From the NCBI GenBank assembly GCA_034433795.1, contig DAOUAE010000076.1:1-47461 (forward strand): a stretch of DNA of 47,461 nt. The letters are read 5' to 3'. The translations under genes were made by a program, and so were the position numbers. The notes beneath the pieces were generated by a model. The model saw nothing but the letters and a program-made list of their open reading frames with translations, did not search any database and was not told the DNA's origin. Below are positions 1 to 5,977 of the stretch, in pieces. The number at the start of each line of letters is the position of its first letter. Position 1 is the first letter of the stretch. This stretch comes from DAOUAE01 sp034433795. Its GTDB lineage: Bacteria; Chloroflexota; UBA6077; FW602-bin22; DAOUAE01.

Positions 1-313
1 GGCCGCTGGCATGAATGTCGCGGCTCAGGATGAGCGTGCCGTCCTCGCTCGCGATCCCCTGTTCCTCAAGCAGCGCCGCCAGCTCGCCGTCGCGCGCCCT
101 GGTTATGTCGAATATCGCCTCGACGCGCGCCTGCTGCCGTCCGGCGCGGACCAGCTCGGCGCCGGCCTTGGCGCCCAACACCGCGCCGAGCGCATCGATG
201 ATGATCGACTTGCCGGCGCCGGTCTCGCCGGTCAGGATGGTGAAGCCGGGGTCCAGGGTGAGTTCCAGGTGGTCGATCAGGGCGAAGTTCCGGATCGCCA
301 GGTGCTCCAGCAC
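1..313 (-). CDS. recN: DNA repair protein RecN (N-terminal part, cut by window edge)
   Basis: RecN is an SMC-like ATPase acting in double-strand-break repair. Reading from a GTG at 313, the protein begins MLEHLAIRNFALIDHLEL and has the Walker A motif GETGAGKS at residues 29-36, followed by IIIDAL, the standard RecN N-terminus. About 104 codons are present and the rest lies beyond base 1. The start is supported by a GGTGAG ribosome site just upstream and by the fact that homologues begin with this residue pattern. It lies downstream of nadK on the same strand, but a candidate promoter of its own sits in the gap. The nadK-recN order is common in bacteria (known), so the identity is secure despite truncation. 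Confidence 0.93.
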   Translation of the reverse strand, partial: MLEHLAIRNFALIDHLELTLDPGFTILTGETGAGKSIIIDALGAVLGAKAGAELVRAGRQQARVEAIFDITRARDGELAALLEEQGIASEDGTLILSRDIHASG

Positions 314-351
314 AGCTTCTCACCCATCCGCGGGACGCCTCCCACCCTTTG

Positions 352-360
352 ATCGTAGCA
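352..360 (-). promoter_or_regulatory. Extended -10 promoter for recN
   Basis: On the minus strand this reads TGCTACGAT, an extended -10 (TGn plus TACGAT), about 40 bases before the recN GTG. It suggests recN can be transcribed independently of nadK. No convincing -35 was seen, which is typical for extended -10 promoters. Confidence 0.45.
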
Positions 361-384
361 TGGCCCCTGGCCGGGTGGCTACGG

Positions 385-1254
385 TCAGGGAGCGGTGATC
401 TCCGCCTCCGGGGTCTGGTCGGCGGTGGGGTAGCGCAGGCGCTGGACCAGCGTGGCGTAGAAGTATCCGGGGGGACGCAGGCGGAGGAAGCGGGTCCGCT
501 CTGGTCCCACCCGGACCTGGACGCGCTGGCCCGGCGCGAGGGGCAGGTCGATCTGCCCGTCCACCGTGACCTGGGCGGCGAAGTCAGGCAGCGGCTCCAG
601 GGCGACGGCGGCGCTCGCCGGCAGGACCAGGGGGGCGCTGAAGCTGAGGTAGGGCAGCAGCGGGACCAGGACGGGCGTGGTCAGCTGGGGGTCGATGATC
701 GGGCCGCCGGCGGCCAGACAGTAGGCGGTCGAGCCGGTCGGGGTGGCCACCAGCACGCCGTCGGCGTTGAGGGTGGTGAGCAGGGCCTCGTTGATGAGGA
801 CCCGGACCTTGACGATCCGGCCGAGGCGGGCCCGGCCGACCAGGACTTCGTTCAGGGCGACGACGGTCCGGGGCTCGGCGGTGACGGGGAGGACCACGGC
901 CTCCAGGGTGATCCGCTCCTCGATCCAGCCCTGCCCCTCCAGAGCGGCTGGCAGCCAGACGGGGGCTTCGTCCGGCTGGACCTCGGCCAGAAAGCCCAGT
1001 TCGCCCAGGTTCACCCCGAGGATGGGGACGCCGGTGCCCAGGCTCAGGCGGGCGGTGCGCAGGATCGTGCCGTCGCCACCGACGGTCAGGATGAGCGTCG
1101 CCTGCTGGCTCTCCTGCTGGACCTGGTCCTCGCGGGCGGTGGGGACAACGGTGGCCCGGGCGCCCAGGCGGCGGGCCAGCTCGGCCAGGGTCTCGGCGAC
1201 CGGTCGGGCGCGGGGCAGACGCTGGTTGTAGGCGATGAGGAGCCTCTGTCCCAC
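385..1254 (-). CDS. nadK: NAD kinase
   Basis: This enzyme phosphorylates NAD+ to NADP+ in the cytoplasm. The 289-residue protein carries GGDGT at residues 59-63, a following NE motif (VALNEVLVGR) and the TPTGSTAY loop, which are the three signatures of the NAD kinase/PpnK family, and the length is normal. I chose the GTG at 1254 because a GAGGAG ribosome site overlaps the tlyA stop codon 7-12 bases upstream. Longer versions would run into tlyA. It sits 11 bases after tlyA, so the two are very probably cotranscribed. The conserved order tlyA-nadK-recN is found in many bacteria (known). Confidence 0.95.
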   Translation of the reverse strand: MGQRLLIAYNQRLPRARPVAETLAELARRLGARATVVPTAREDQVQQESQQATLILTVGGDGTILRTARLSLGTGVPILGVNLGELGFLAEVQPDEAPVWLPAALEGQGWIEERITLEAVVLPVTAEPRTVVALNEVLVGRARLGRIVKVRVLINEALLTTLNADGVLVATPTGSTAYCLAAGGPIIDPQLTTPVLVPLLPYLSFSAPLVLPASAAVALEPLPDFAAQVTVDGQIDLPLAPGQRVQVRVGPERTRFLRLRPPGYFYATLVQRLRYPTADQTPEAEITAP

Positions 1255-1265
1255 GGGCGCTCTCC

Positions 1266-2087
1266 TCAGGCGGTCGACGGCGGCGGTGTGCGCACGGCCC
1301 GGTCGATGGCCTCCTCGACCGGGAGGCTCGGGCCGGTCCGGGTCAGGTGCACGAAGAACTCGCGGTTGCCCGCCGGGCCCAGAAGCGGCGAGGGCGTCAG
1401 GCAGCTGATCCGCCAGCCGCGCGCCTGGGCCAGGGCGCAGATCCGCCGCAGAACCGCCCGGTGGACCTCCGGATCGCGGACGACGCCTTTGCGCACCTGC
1501 GCGCGCTCGGCCTCGAACTGGGGCTTGACCAGGGCCAGGATCCACCCCTCCGGCTTGAGCAGCCGCTCCACGGCCGGCAGAACCAGTGCCAGCGAGATGA
1601 ACGAGACGTCGATGACGGCCGCGTCGGCCAGTTCGGGCAGCCGCTCCAGATAACGGATGTTCGTCCGCTCGAGGACCACCACCCGCGGGTCCTGGCGGAG
1701 GCGCCAGTCGAGCTGGCCGTAACCCACGTCGACCGCGTAGACCCGGCGGGCGCCGTGCTGGAGAAGGCAGTCGGTGAAGCCTCCGGTGGCGGCGCCGACG
1801 TCGATCACCACCAGGCCCTCGACGGCGACGCCGCAGGTGTGCAGCGCGTGTTCCAGTTTGAGACCGCCCCGGCTCACGTAGCGGAGCGGACGGCGGACCT
1901 CGATGGTCGCCTCCGGGGCGACGAGGTGGGCCGGCCGGGTGACCGGCTGACCGTTGACCAGGACCTCGCCGGCCAGGATCAGGGCCTGCGCTTTCTCGCG
2001 GCTCTCGGCCAGCCCGCGGGCGACCAGCTCCAGATCCAGCCGGCGTCGCTTGGCCGCCGGCCCGGGGGCACCACGGCGGACGGTCAC
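1266..2087 (-). CDS. tlyA: TlyA-family rRNA 2'-O-methyltransferase (S4 domain plus FtsJ-like domain)
   Basis: TlyA methylates ribosomal RNA ribose 2'-hydroxyls (known for the family, which also includes haemolysin-annotated members). The protein has 273 residues. An N-terminal S4 RNA-binding region (about 15-70, with ESREKAQALILAGEVLVNG) is followed by an FtsJ-like methyltransferase domain containing the SAM-binding motif DVGAATGGFTDCLL and the catalytic-type VKPQFE segment. The start is GTG at 2087. The Shine-Dalgarno is weak there, but the S4 domain begins soon after it. It heads a tlyA-nadK unit, with a good promoter about 100 bases upstream. The exact rRNA target cannot be read from sequence. 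Confidence 0.93.
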   Translation of the reverse strand: MTVRRGAPGPAAKRRRLDLELVARGLAESREKAQALILAGEVLVNGQPVTRPAHLVAPEATIEVRRPLRYVSRGGLKLEHALHTCGVAVEGLVVIDVGAATGGFTDCLLQHGARRVYAVDVGYGQLDWRLRQDPRVVVLERTNIRYLERLPELADAAVIDVSFISLALVLPAVERLLKPEGWILALVKPQFEAERAQVRKGVVRDPEVHRAVLRRICALAQARGWRISCLTPSPLLGPAGNREFFVHLTRTGPSLPVEEAIDRAVRTPPPSTA

Positions 2088-2188
2088 TGGCGCACACCTG
2101 CCAGGCCGACGCCCGCCGCGCGGGCCCGCCGGCCAGGGCCCTGGGGCGCCACGGGCGGGCTCACCGGCTCCGGGTCTGACCAGGCAGA

Positions 2189-2217
2189 AGGATAGCCGTC
2201 GGGGGCGCGAAAGTCAA
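2189..2217 (-). promoter_or_regulatory. Sigma-70-type promoter for tlyA-nadK
   Basis: On the minus strand TTGACT (2217-2212) is followed after exactly 17 bases by TATCCT (2194-2189). Both hexamers are close to consensus. The transcript would have a G+C-rich leader of roughly 95 bases before the tlyA GTG. Confidence 0.6.
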
Positions 2218-2233
2218 GGGCCGGCCCCCTCCC

Positions 2234-2254
2234 GACCGGCAGCGCTCGCCGGTC
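2234..2254 (-). terminator. Hairpin at the end of the tatA pair
   Basis: A perfect 7-base stem (GACCGGC/GCCGGTC) with a 7-base loop overlaps the stop codon of the second tatA gene. There is no run of T after it, so it may be a weak or Rho-assisted terminator or an mRNA-end stabiliser. Confidence 0.4.
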
Positions 2255-2450
2255 AGGAGTCGCGCGGGGAGGAGCCAGACGGCGGGGTGGTGGCGGGGGA
2301 CTCGCCCGCCGCCTCGGGCTCGCGGAGGGCCTGACGGAACTCCCGCAGGCTGCGGCCCAGCGAACTGCCCAGGTCCGCCAGCTTCCCCGGCCCGAAAATG
2401 AGCAGGGCGATGAGCAGGATGATCCCCAGTTCCATCGGCCCCAGGTTCAT
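2253..2450 (-). CDS. tatA: Twin-arginine translocase subunit TatA/TatE-like (second copy)
   Basis: TatA forms the membrane pore element of the Tat pathway, which exports folded proteins. This 65-residue protein starts MNLGPMELG, has one hydrophobic helix (IILLIALLIF), the FGPGKL hinge and an amphipathic helix (LADLGSSLGRSLREFRQAL), then a polar Ser/Pro tail: the canonical TatA plan. The ATG at 2450 overlaps the stop of the upstream tatA by four bases (ATGA), implying translational coupling; a longer start at 2516 would overlap the neighbour and add non-family sequence. TatB and TatC are not visible in the window. Copy-specific roles cannot be deduced. Confidence 0.9.
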   Translation of the reverse strand: MNLGPMELGIILLIALLIFGPGKLADLGSSLGRSLREFRQALREPEAAGESPATTPPSGSSPRDS

Positions 2451-2659
2451 GAGCGGACCTCCCGGGTCTCCGGCGCCGCTGGCGGCTCTGTCGGCCCGGC
2501 GGCCGGGCTCTCCCACGGCTCGGTCAGGCTCCGGCGGAAGTCCCGCACCGCCTGCCCCAGCCCGCGCCCGATCTCCGGCAGTTTCCCAGGCCCGAAGACC
2601 ACCAGGGCGATGAGCAGGATGAGCAAAAGATGGCTCGGTTGGAACAGCCCCTCGAACAT
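2447..2659 (-). CDS. tatA: Twin-arginine translocase subunit TatA/TatE-like (first copy)
   Basis: This is a 70-residue TatA-type protein. It has a short N-terminus (MFEGLFQPSH), a hydrophobic helix (LLLILLIALVVF), the FGPGKLPEIGRGLG hinge and amphipathic helix, and a charged tail rich in Pro and Glu. The ATG at 2659 is preceded by GGAGG at normal spacing; a longer reading to 2701 adds residues not seen in the family and would start near the promoter. It shares a four-base ATGA overlap with the following tatA, so the two paralogues are one operon. A Tat-dependent substrate candidate in the same window is the PstS-like lipoprotein near 46.6 kb (inference). Confidence 0.9.
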   Translation of the reverse strand: MFEGLFQPSHLLLILLIALVVFGPGKLPEIGRGLGQAVRDFRRSLTEPWESPAAGPTEPPAAPETREVRS

Positions 2660-2691
2660 CGGTGCCTCCGGCCGTTGGTCACGGCGCTCCC

Positions 2692-2700
2692 AGTGTAGCA
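2692..2700 (-). promoter_or_regulatory. Extended -10 promoter for the tatA pair
   Basis: The minus strand reads TGCTACACT, an extended -10, about 33 bases upstream of the first tatA ATG. It faces away from the sensor-kinase promoter at 2796-2804, so this intergenic region is divergent. Confidence 0.5.
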
Positions 2701-2744
2701 CGGCCTCCCCCGCCCGGCCATCGCCGGAGCGCAGTACCCCGGGC

Positions 2745-2760
2745 TACCGCATCTGCGGTA
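2745..2760. promoter_or_regulatory. 7-2-7 inverted repeat, candidate response-regulator operator (kinase promoter)
   Basis: TACCGCA, two bases, then TGCGGTA form a perfect inverted repeat. Its centre is about 49 bases upstream of the centre of the kinase -10. A related half site (CGCAGTA, 2730-2736) lies just upstream. The 7-2-7 geometry and TACY start match the known site design of NarL/LuxR-type regulators. A sister site lies upstream of the LuxR-type regulator gene at 5707-5722. Confidence 0.6.
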
Positions 2761-2795
2761 TTCGCCGGCTGCCCGCGTGCCTGGCTGTGCCGGTC

Positions 2796-2804
2796 TGGTA
2801 CAAT
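2796..2804 (+). promoter_or_regulatory. Extended -10 promoter for the sensor kinase
   Basis: TGGTACAAT is an extended -10 element 20 bases before the kinase ATG. No good -35 hexamer is present 17 bases upstream, consistent with dependence on the extended -10 and possibly on an activator bound at 2745-2760. Confidence 0.55.
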
Positions 2805-2824
2805 CTCTCCGGCGAGGAGTCGCG

Positions 2825-4411
2825 ATGCGTCGAGGGTTTCCGCCTGCCCTGACGCTCTCCCTCCGGCAGAAACTCCTGCTGGGGATGGGCCTGCCCTTCC
2901 TGGTGCTGGCGGGGGTGGTGGCCGGGGCGCTCGGGGTCTTTTACCAGGTGACGCTGACCTATCAGGCGATGCTGACGCGCGAGAGCGCGGCGGTCCAGCA
3001 GGCCCTGGCGCTCCAGAGCGCCCTGGAGAGCCAGGCGACCGCCGTCCGGGGGTTTCTCCTCACCGACGACCCGTCCCTCCTCCAGGAGGCCGCCCGGGCC
3101 GAGGCCCAGCAGCAGGCGGCGCGCGCCGCCCTCCGGGCGCTGCTCACCGACCCGGAAGACCTGACGCTCCTGACCGCGATCGAGGAGGCCGACCTGGCCT
3201 ACGACCAGGCCAGCCGCCAGATCGTCGCCGCCTGGCAGCAGGGCGACCACGCCACCGCCCTGCGCCTGCAGGAGACCCGCGAGGCGCCCGCCCGTGAGGC
3301 GGTCCACCGCGCAGCAGCCAGACTGGTCGCCAGCGAATCCGAGCATCTCCAGCAGGCCATCGCCCGCACCCAGACGACCGTCTGGCACCTGACCCTGCTC
3401 CTCATCAGCACCAGCGCTCTGGCCCTGGCCCTGGTGGCCTGGACCGCCCTCACCATCAGCCGCAGTCTGATCCGGACGGTCGACGACCTGCGGCGGGCGA
3501 CGGCGCGCATGGCGGCCGGCGACCTGACCACCCCCATCGAGGGGCCGGCCCAGGACGAACTGGGGCGGCTGCGGGTCGGGATCGAGCATCTGCGGCGGGC
3601 GCTGCTGCGCGAACAGCAGAGCGCCCGGGCCCGCCTGCGCGATGTCGAGGAGCTGGCCCACTCGCTCTCCCACGACCTCCGCACGCCGCTGGGGGTGATC
3701 CGGGGCGTCGCCCGGGTGCTGGGCCAGCGCTATCACGACGCTCTGCCCGCCGAGGCCCATCTCCTGCTGCGCCGGCTGGAGGACGCTGTCGAGTACATCG
3801 AGGGACTCCTGGCCGACGTGGTGACGCTCCTGCGGGCCGGGGCCCCGGCCGAGCCGCCCCGACCGGTCCTCCTGGCCCCCCTGGTGCGCGAGGTGGCCGA
3901 GGCCCTGGCGATCCCGGCCCCGGCCCTCACCATCGCGCTGCCCGACCAGCCGGTCTGGGGCTACCCGCGCCAGCTCCGGCAGCTCTTCAGCAACCTCCTG
4001 GAGAACGCCGTCAAGTACGCGCGACCGGACGTCCCCCTGCGCCTCTGGGTGACGGGCGAGGCCCGTCACGGTCTTTTGACCGTGCGCCTCTGCGATAACG
4101 GCCGGGGTGTGCCGGCCGAGCACCTGGAGCGCATCTTCGAGCCGTTCTACCGCCTCGCGCTGCCCGAGAGCGAGGACCCTGGCGGCAGCGGCATCGGCCT
4201 GGCCGTCGCCCGCCGGATCGTCGGGGCCCATGGGGGCACGATCCGGGCTCTGCCGGCCGACCATGGGCCCGGCCTCTGTCTGGAGATGACGTTCCTGCTG
4301 GCGGGCGGGGAGGAGCCGCTGGTCCGCCCGGCGGCGCTCCCGGGGAGGCCGCCGGCGGCCCCGCAGCCGGCCGAGCGCCCGGCCCGCGCTTCTGGCGTAG
4401 GAGGCATGTGA
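2825..4411 (+). CDS. Membrane sensor histidine kinase (CHASE3-like, HAMP, HisKA, HATPase)
   Basis: This is a 528-residue two-component sensor. A first membrane helix (about 15-40) is followed by an extracytoplasmic helical region with the CHASE3-like pattern RGFLLTDDP. A second helix lies near 190-215, then HAMP. The HisKA box SHDLRTPLG contains phospho-acceptor His283, and the ATPase domain has NLLENAVKY, DNGRGVP and GSGIGLAV. The tail is Pro/Ala-rich. The ATG at 2825 has GAGGAG five bases upstream; a longer start at 2777 would precede the predicted promoter. Its stop abuts the ATG of the DUF421 gene. The likely partner is the LuxR-type regulator at 4975-5634, because both promoters carry the same 7-2-7 repeat. 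The input signal is unknown. Confidence 0.88.
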   Translation: MRRGFPPALTLSLRQKLLLGMGLPFLVLAGVVAGALGVFYQVTLTYQAMLTRESAAVQQALALQSALESQATAVRGFLLTDDPSLLQEAARAEAQQQAARAALRALLTDPEDLTLLTAIEEADLAYDQASRQIVAAWQQGDHATALRLQETREAPAREAVHRAAARLVASESEHLQQAIARTQTTVWHLTLLLISTSALALALVAWTALTISRSLIRTVDDLRRATARMAAGDLTTPIEGPAQDELGRLRVGIEHLRRALLREQQSARARLRDVEELAHSLSHDLRTPLGVIRGVARVLGQRYHDALPAEAHLLLRRLEDAVEYIEGLLADVVTLLRAGAPAEPPRPVLLAPLVREVAEALAIPAPALTIALPDQPVWGYPRQLRQLFSNLLENAVKYARPDVPLRLWVTGEARHGLLTVRLCDNGRGVPAEHLERIFEPFYRLALPESEDPGGSGIGLAVARRIVGAHGGTIRALPADHGPGLCLEMTFLLAGGEEPLVRPAALPGRPPAAPQPAERPARASGVGGM

Positions 4412-4978
4412 ATGGAGACGGTTTTGCAGAGCCTGCTGATCCCCGGCGTCCCGGTCATCGAGAAGGTGCTCCGGGCCATCCTGGTCTACCTCTTTCTGGT
4501 CCTGCTCCTCCGGCTGGCCGGCCGGCGCGAACTGGCGCAGATCAACACCTTCGACCTGGTCGTCCTGCTGACCCTCTCCAATACGGTGCAGAACGCCATC
4601 ATCGGCAACGATAACTCGCTCCTGGGGGGTATCATCGGCGCGACCACGCTGGTCCTGACCAATATGGCCATGGTGCGTTTTCTGCATCGTCACCACGCCC
4701 TGCGGCGCTGGCTGGAGGGCGAGCCGGTCGTCCTGGTCCGCCACGGCCGCCTCGTCCGGGCCAACCTGGAGCGCGAGGCCATCGCCGAGGACGAGCTGCT
4801 GGCGGCCCTCCGGCGCCAGGGGGCCGCCGACCTCCGCGACGTGGAGGAGGCGATCCTGGAGCCCAACGGGACGATCTCGGTGATCCTGCGCCATCCGACC
4901 GGCGAAGAGCAGACGCTGCGCACCATCCTGGCCAGACTGGACCGGCTGGAGCGCCGGCTGGCCCGCGAGCCGCTCTAG
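4412..4978 (+). CDS. DUF421 (YetF-type) membrane protein
   Basis: This 188-residue protein has three N-terminal hydrophobic segments (about 18-40, 46-66 and 70-88) and a cytoplasmic domain holding the family signature GEPVVLVRHGRLVRANLERE, followed by ELLAALRRQGAADLRDVEEAILEPNGTISV. This is the DUF421/YetF fold; its biochemical role is not established. The ATG directly follows the kinase stop, so it is cotranscribed with the kinase and may work in the same signalling or envelope response (inference). Its TAG stop shares the palindrome CTAG with the stop of the convergent regulator gene. Confidence 0.88.
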   Translation: METVLQSLLIPGVPVIEKVLRAILVYLFLVLLLRLAGRRELAQINTFDLVVLLTLSNTVQNAIIGNDNSLLGGIIGATTLVLTNMAMVRFLHRHHALRRWLEGEPVVLVRHGRLVRANLEREAIAEDELLAALRRQGAADLRDVEEAILEPNGTISVILRHPTGEEQTLRTILARLDRLERRLAREPL

Positions 4979-5634
4979 ATCAGGCCCGCCCGCTGGGCCT
5001 TGAGAACCGCCTCCAGGCGGGTGTGGGCGTCCAGCTTGCGCAGGATCCGGTTGATGTGGGTCCGCAGCGTCAGGGGGCTGATGTTCAGCCGCTGGCTCAG
5101 CGTCTCGGTGTCCAGCCCGGTGGCCAGGCCCGCCAGGACGTCGCGCTCCCGGGGCGTCAGACCGAAGTCCACCGTCTCGCCGGGGCTCAGCTCGGCGCGC
5201 ACCAGGGCCGCCACCTCGGCCGGGGTGAACAGGCTCTCGCCCCGCGCGGCCCGGCGCACCGCCGCCACCACGTCGGCCAGCGCCCGGTCTTTGGTCAGGT
5301 AGCCGCTCACCCCGGCGGCGGCCGCCCGGCGGACGGTCGCCAGCGCGTCGTCCACGCTCAGGACGATGATCCGCAGGCCGGGGAAGACCTCGAGCAGCGA
5401 GCGGGCGACCATCAGCCCGTCGCCGTCCGGCAGGTGGACGTCGAGCAGGAGGACGTGGGGCTGGTGCTGGCGCACCATAAGGGGCAGCCCCTGCAGGCCG
5501 GTGACCACCCCCACCACCTGCAGGTCCGGCTCCAGGCCCAGCACGACCCGCAGGGCTTCGGCGAAGACCCGCTGGTCCTCGACGATGAGGATCCGGATGG
5601 GCGTGGGAACGCTCTCCGCAGGACCGGTGCTCAC
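4975..5634 (-). CDS. LuxR/NarL-family response regulator
   Basis: This 219-residue protein has a receiver domain with acidic pocket (VEDQR), phospho-acceptor Asp65 in LLLDVHLPDGDG and conserved Lys115 (YLTKD). A C-terminal LuxR-type helix-turn-helix (about 158-217) contains LTPRERDVLAGLATG and SPLTLRTHINRILRKL. The GTG start at 5634 is preceded by AGGGAG. It converges on the DUF421 gene with a four-base stop overlap. The nearest kinase is of HisKA type although NarL regulators more often pair with HisKA_3 kinases; one such kinase lies at 27353-28837. The shared 7-2-7 operators favour the local pairing and autoregulation (inference). Confidence 0.92.
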   Translation of the reverse strand: MSTGPAESVPTPIRILIVEDQRVFAEALRVVLGLEPDLQVVGVVTGLQGLPLMVRQHQPHVLLLDVHLPDGDGLMVARSLLEVFPGLRIIVLSVDDALATVRRAAAAGVSGYLTKDRALADVVAAVRRAARGESLFTPAEVAALVRAELSPGETVDFGLTPRERDVLAGLATGLDTETLSQRLNISPLTLRTHINRILRKLDAHTRLEAVLKAQRAGLI

Positions 5635-5665
5635 CCGACGGCTCCCTGAGGGTGCGGTCGGGATG

Positions 5666-5674
5666 ATTGTAGCA
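5666..5674 (-). promoter_or_regulatory. Extended -10 promoter for the response regulator
   Basis: The minus strand reads TGCTACAAT, an extended -10 about 32 bases before the regulator GTG. The 7-2-7 repeat centre is about 46 bases upstream of it, nearly the same spacing as at the kinase promoter. Confidence 0.6.
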
Positions 5675-5706
5675 CGGGCGGACAGCCGGTCAGCCAGCGC
5701 CGGCGC

Positions 5707-5722
5707 TACTGCACCTGCAGTA
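5707..5722. promoter_or_regulatory. 7-2-7 inverted repeat, candidate response-regulator operator (regulator promoter)
   Basis: TACTGCA, two bases, TGCAGTA form a perfect inverted repeat. It differs from the site at 2745-2760 only by a compensated C/G to T/A change in each arm, so symmetry is kept. Position and spacing to the -10 suggest an activator or autoregulatory site. Confidence 0.6.
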
Positions 5723-5733
5723 CGCGCGCCGGG

Positions 5734-5916
5734 CTACGTCGGGTGGGTGTGCGGCTCAGGCGGCCGGGGCTCCCCCCGCGCGTGGGCCTCAGCGCAGGCC
5801 GAACAGCAGAAGAAGCGGCCGAGGTGGGCGTCGTTGCCCCGCGGACCGCCCACCACCACCGCCCGCCGGTATATCAGGGCGCCGCAGTGCTCACAGCGAC
5901 GGTAGACGATGGCCAT
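5734..5916 (-). CDS. Small zinc-ribbon-like protein
   Basis: This 60-residue protein has CEHCG near the N-terminus and FFCCSACAEAHARGE in the middle. The paired cysteine motifs resemble small zinc-ribbon or MYM/TRASH-like treble-clef proteins. A very strong ribosome site (GGAGGAGG) precedes the ATG and the codons look like those of neighbouring real genes, so I take it as expressed. No function can be assigned. It lies between the aarF-like gene and the regulator, on the same strand as both. Confidence 0.7.
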   Translation of the reverse strand: MAIVYRRCEHCGALIYRRAVVVGGPRGNDAHLGRFFCCSACAEAHARGEPRPPEPHTHPT

Positions 5917-5977
5917 CGGCCTCCTCCGCCGGGAGGCGGTTGCAGGACCCGTGCCAGCCGCTGACCGGAGGCTCGCC

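Noticed and set aside
5945..5977. Short GAGGC/GCCTC hairpin after the aarF-like gene
   Set aside because: Stem of only five bases with a two-base loop and no T tract; too weak to call a terminator.
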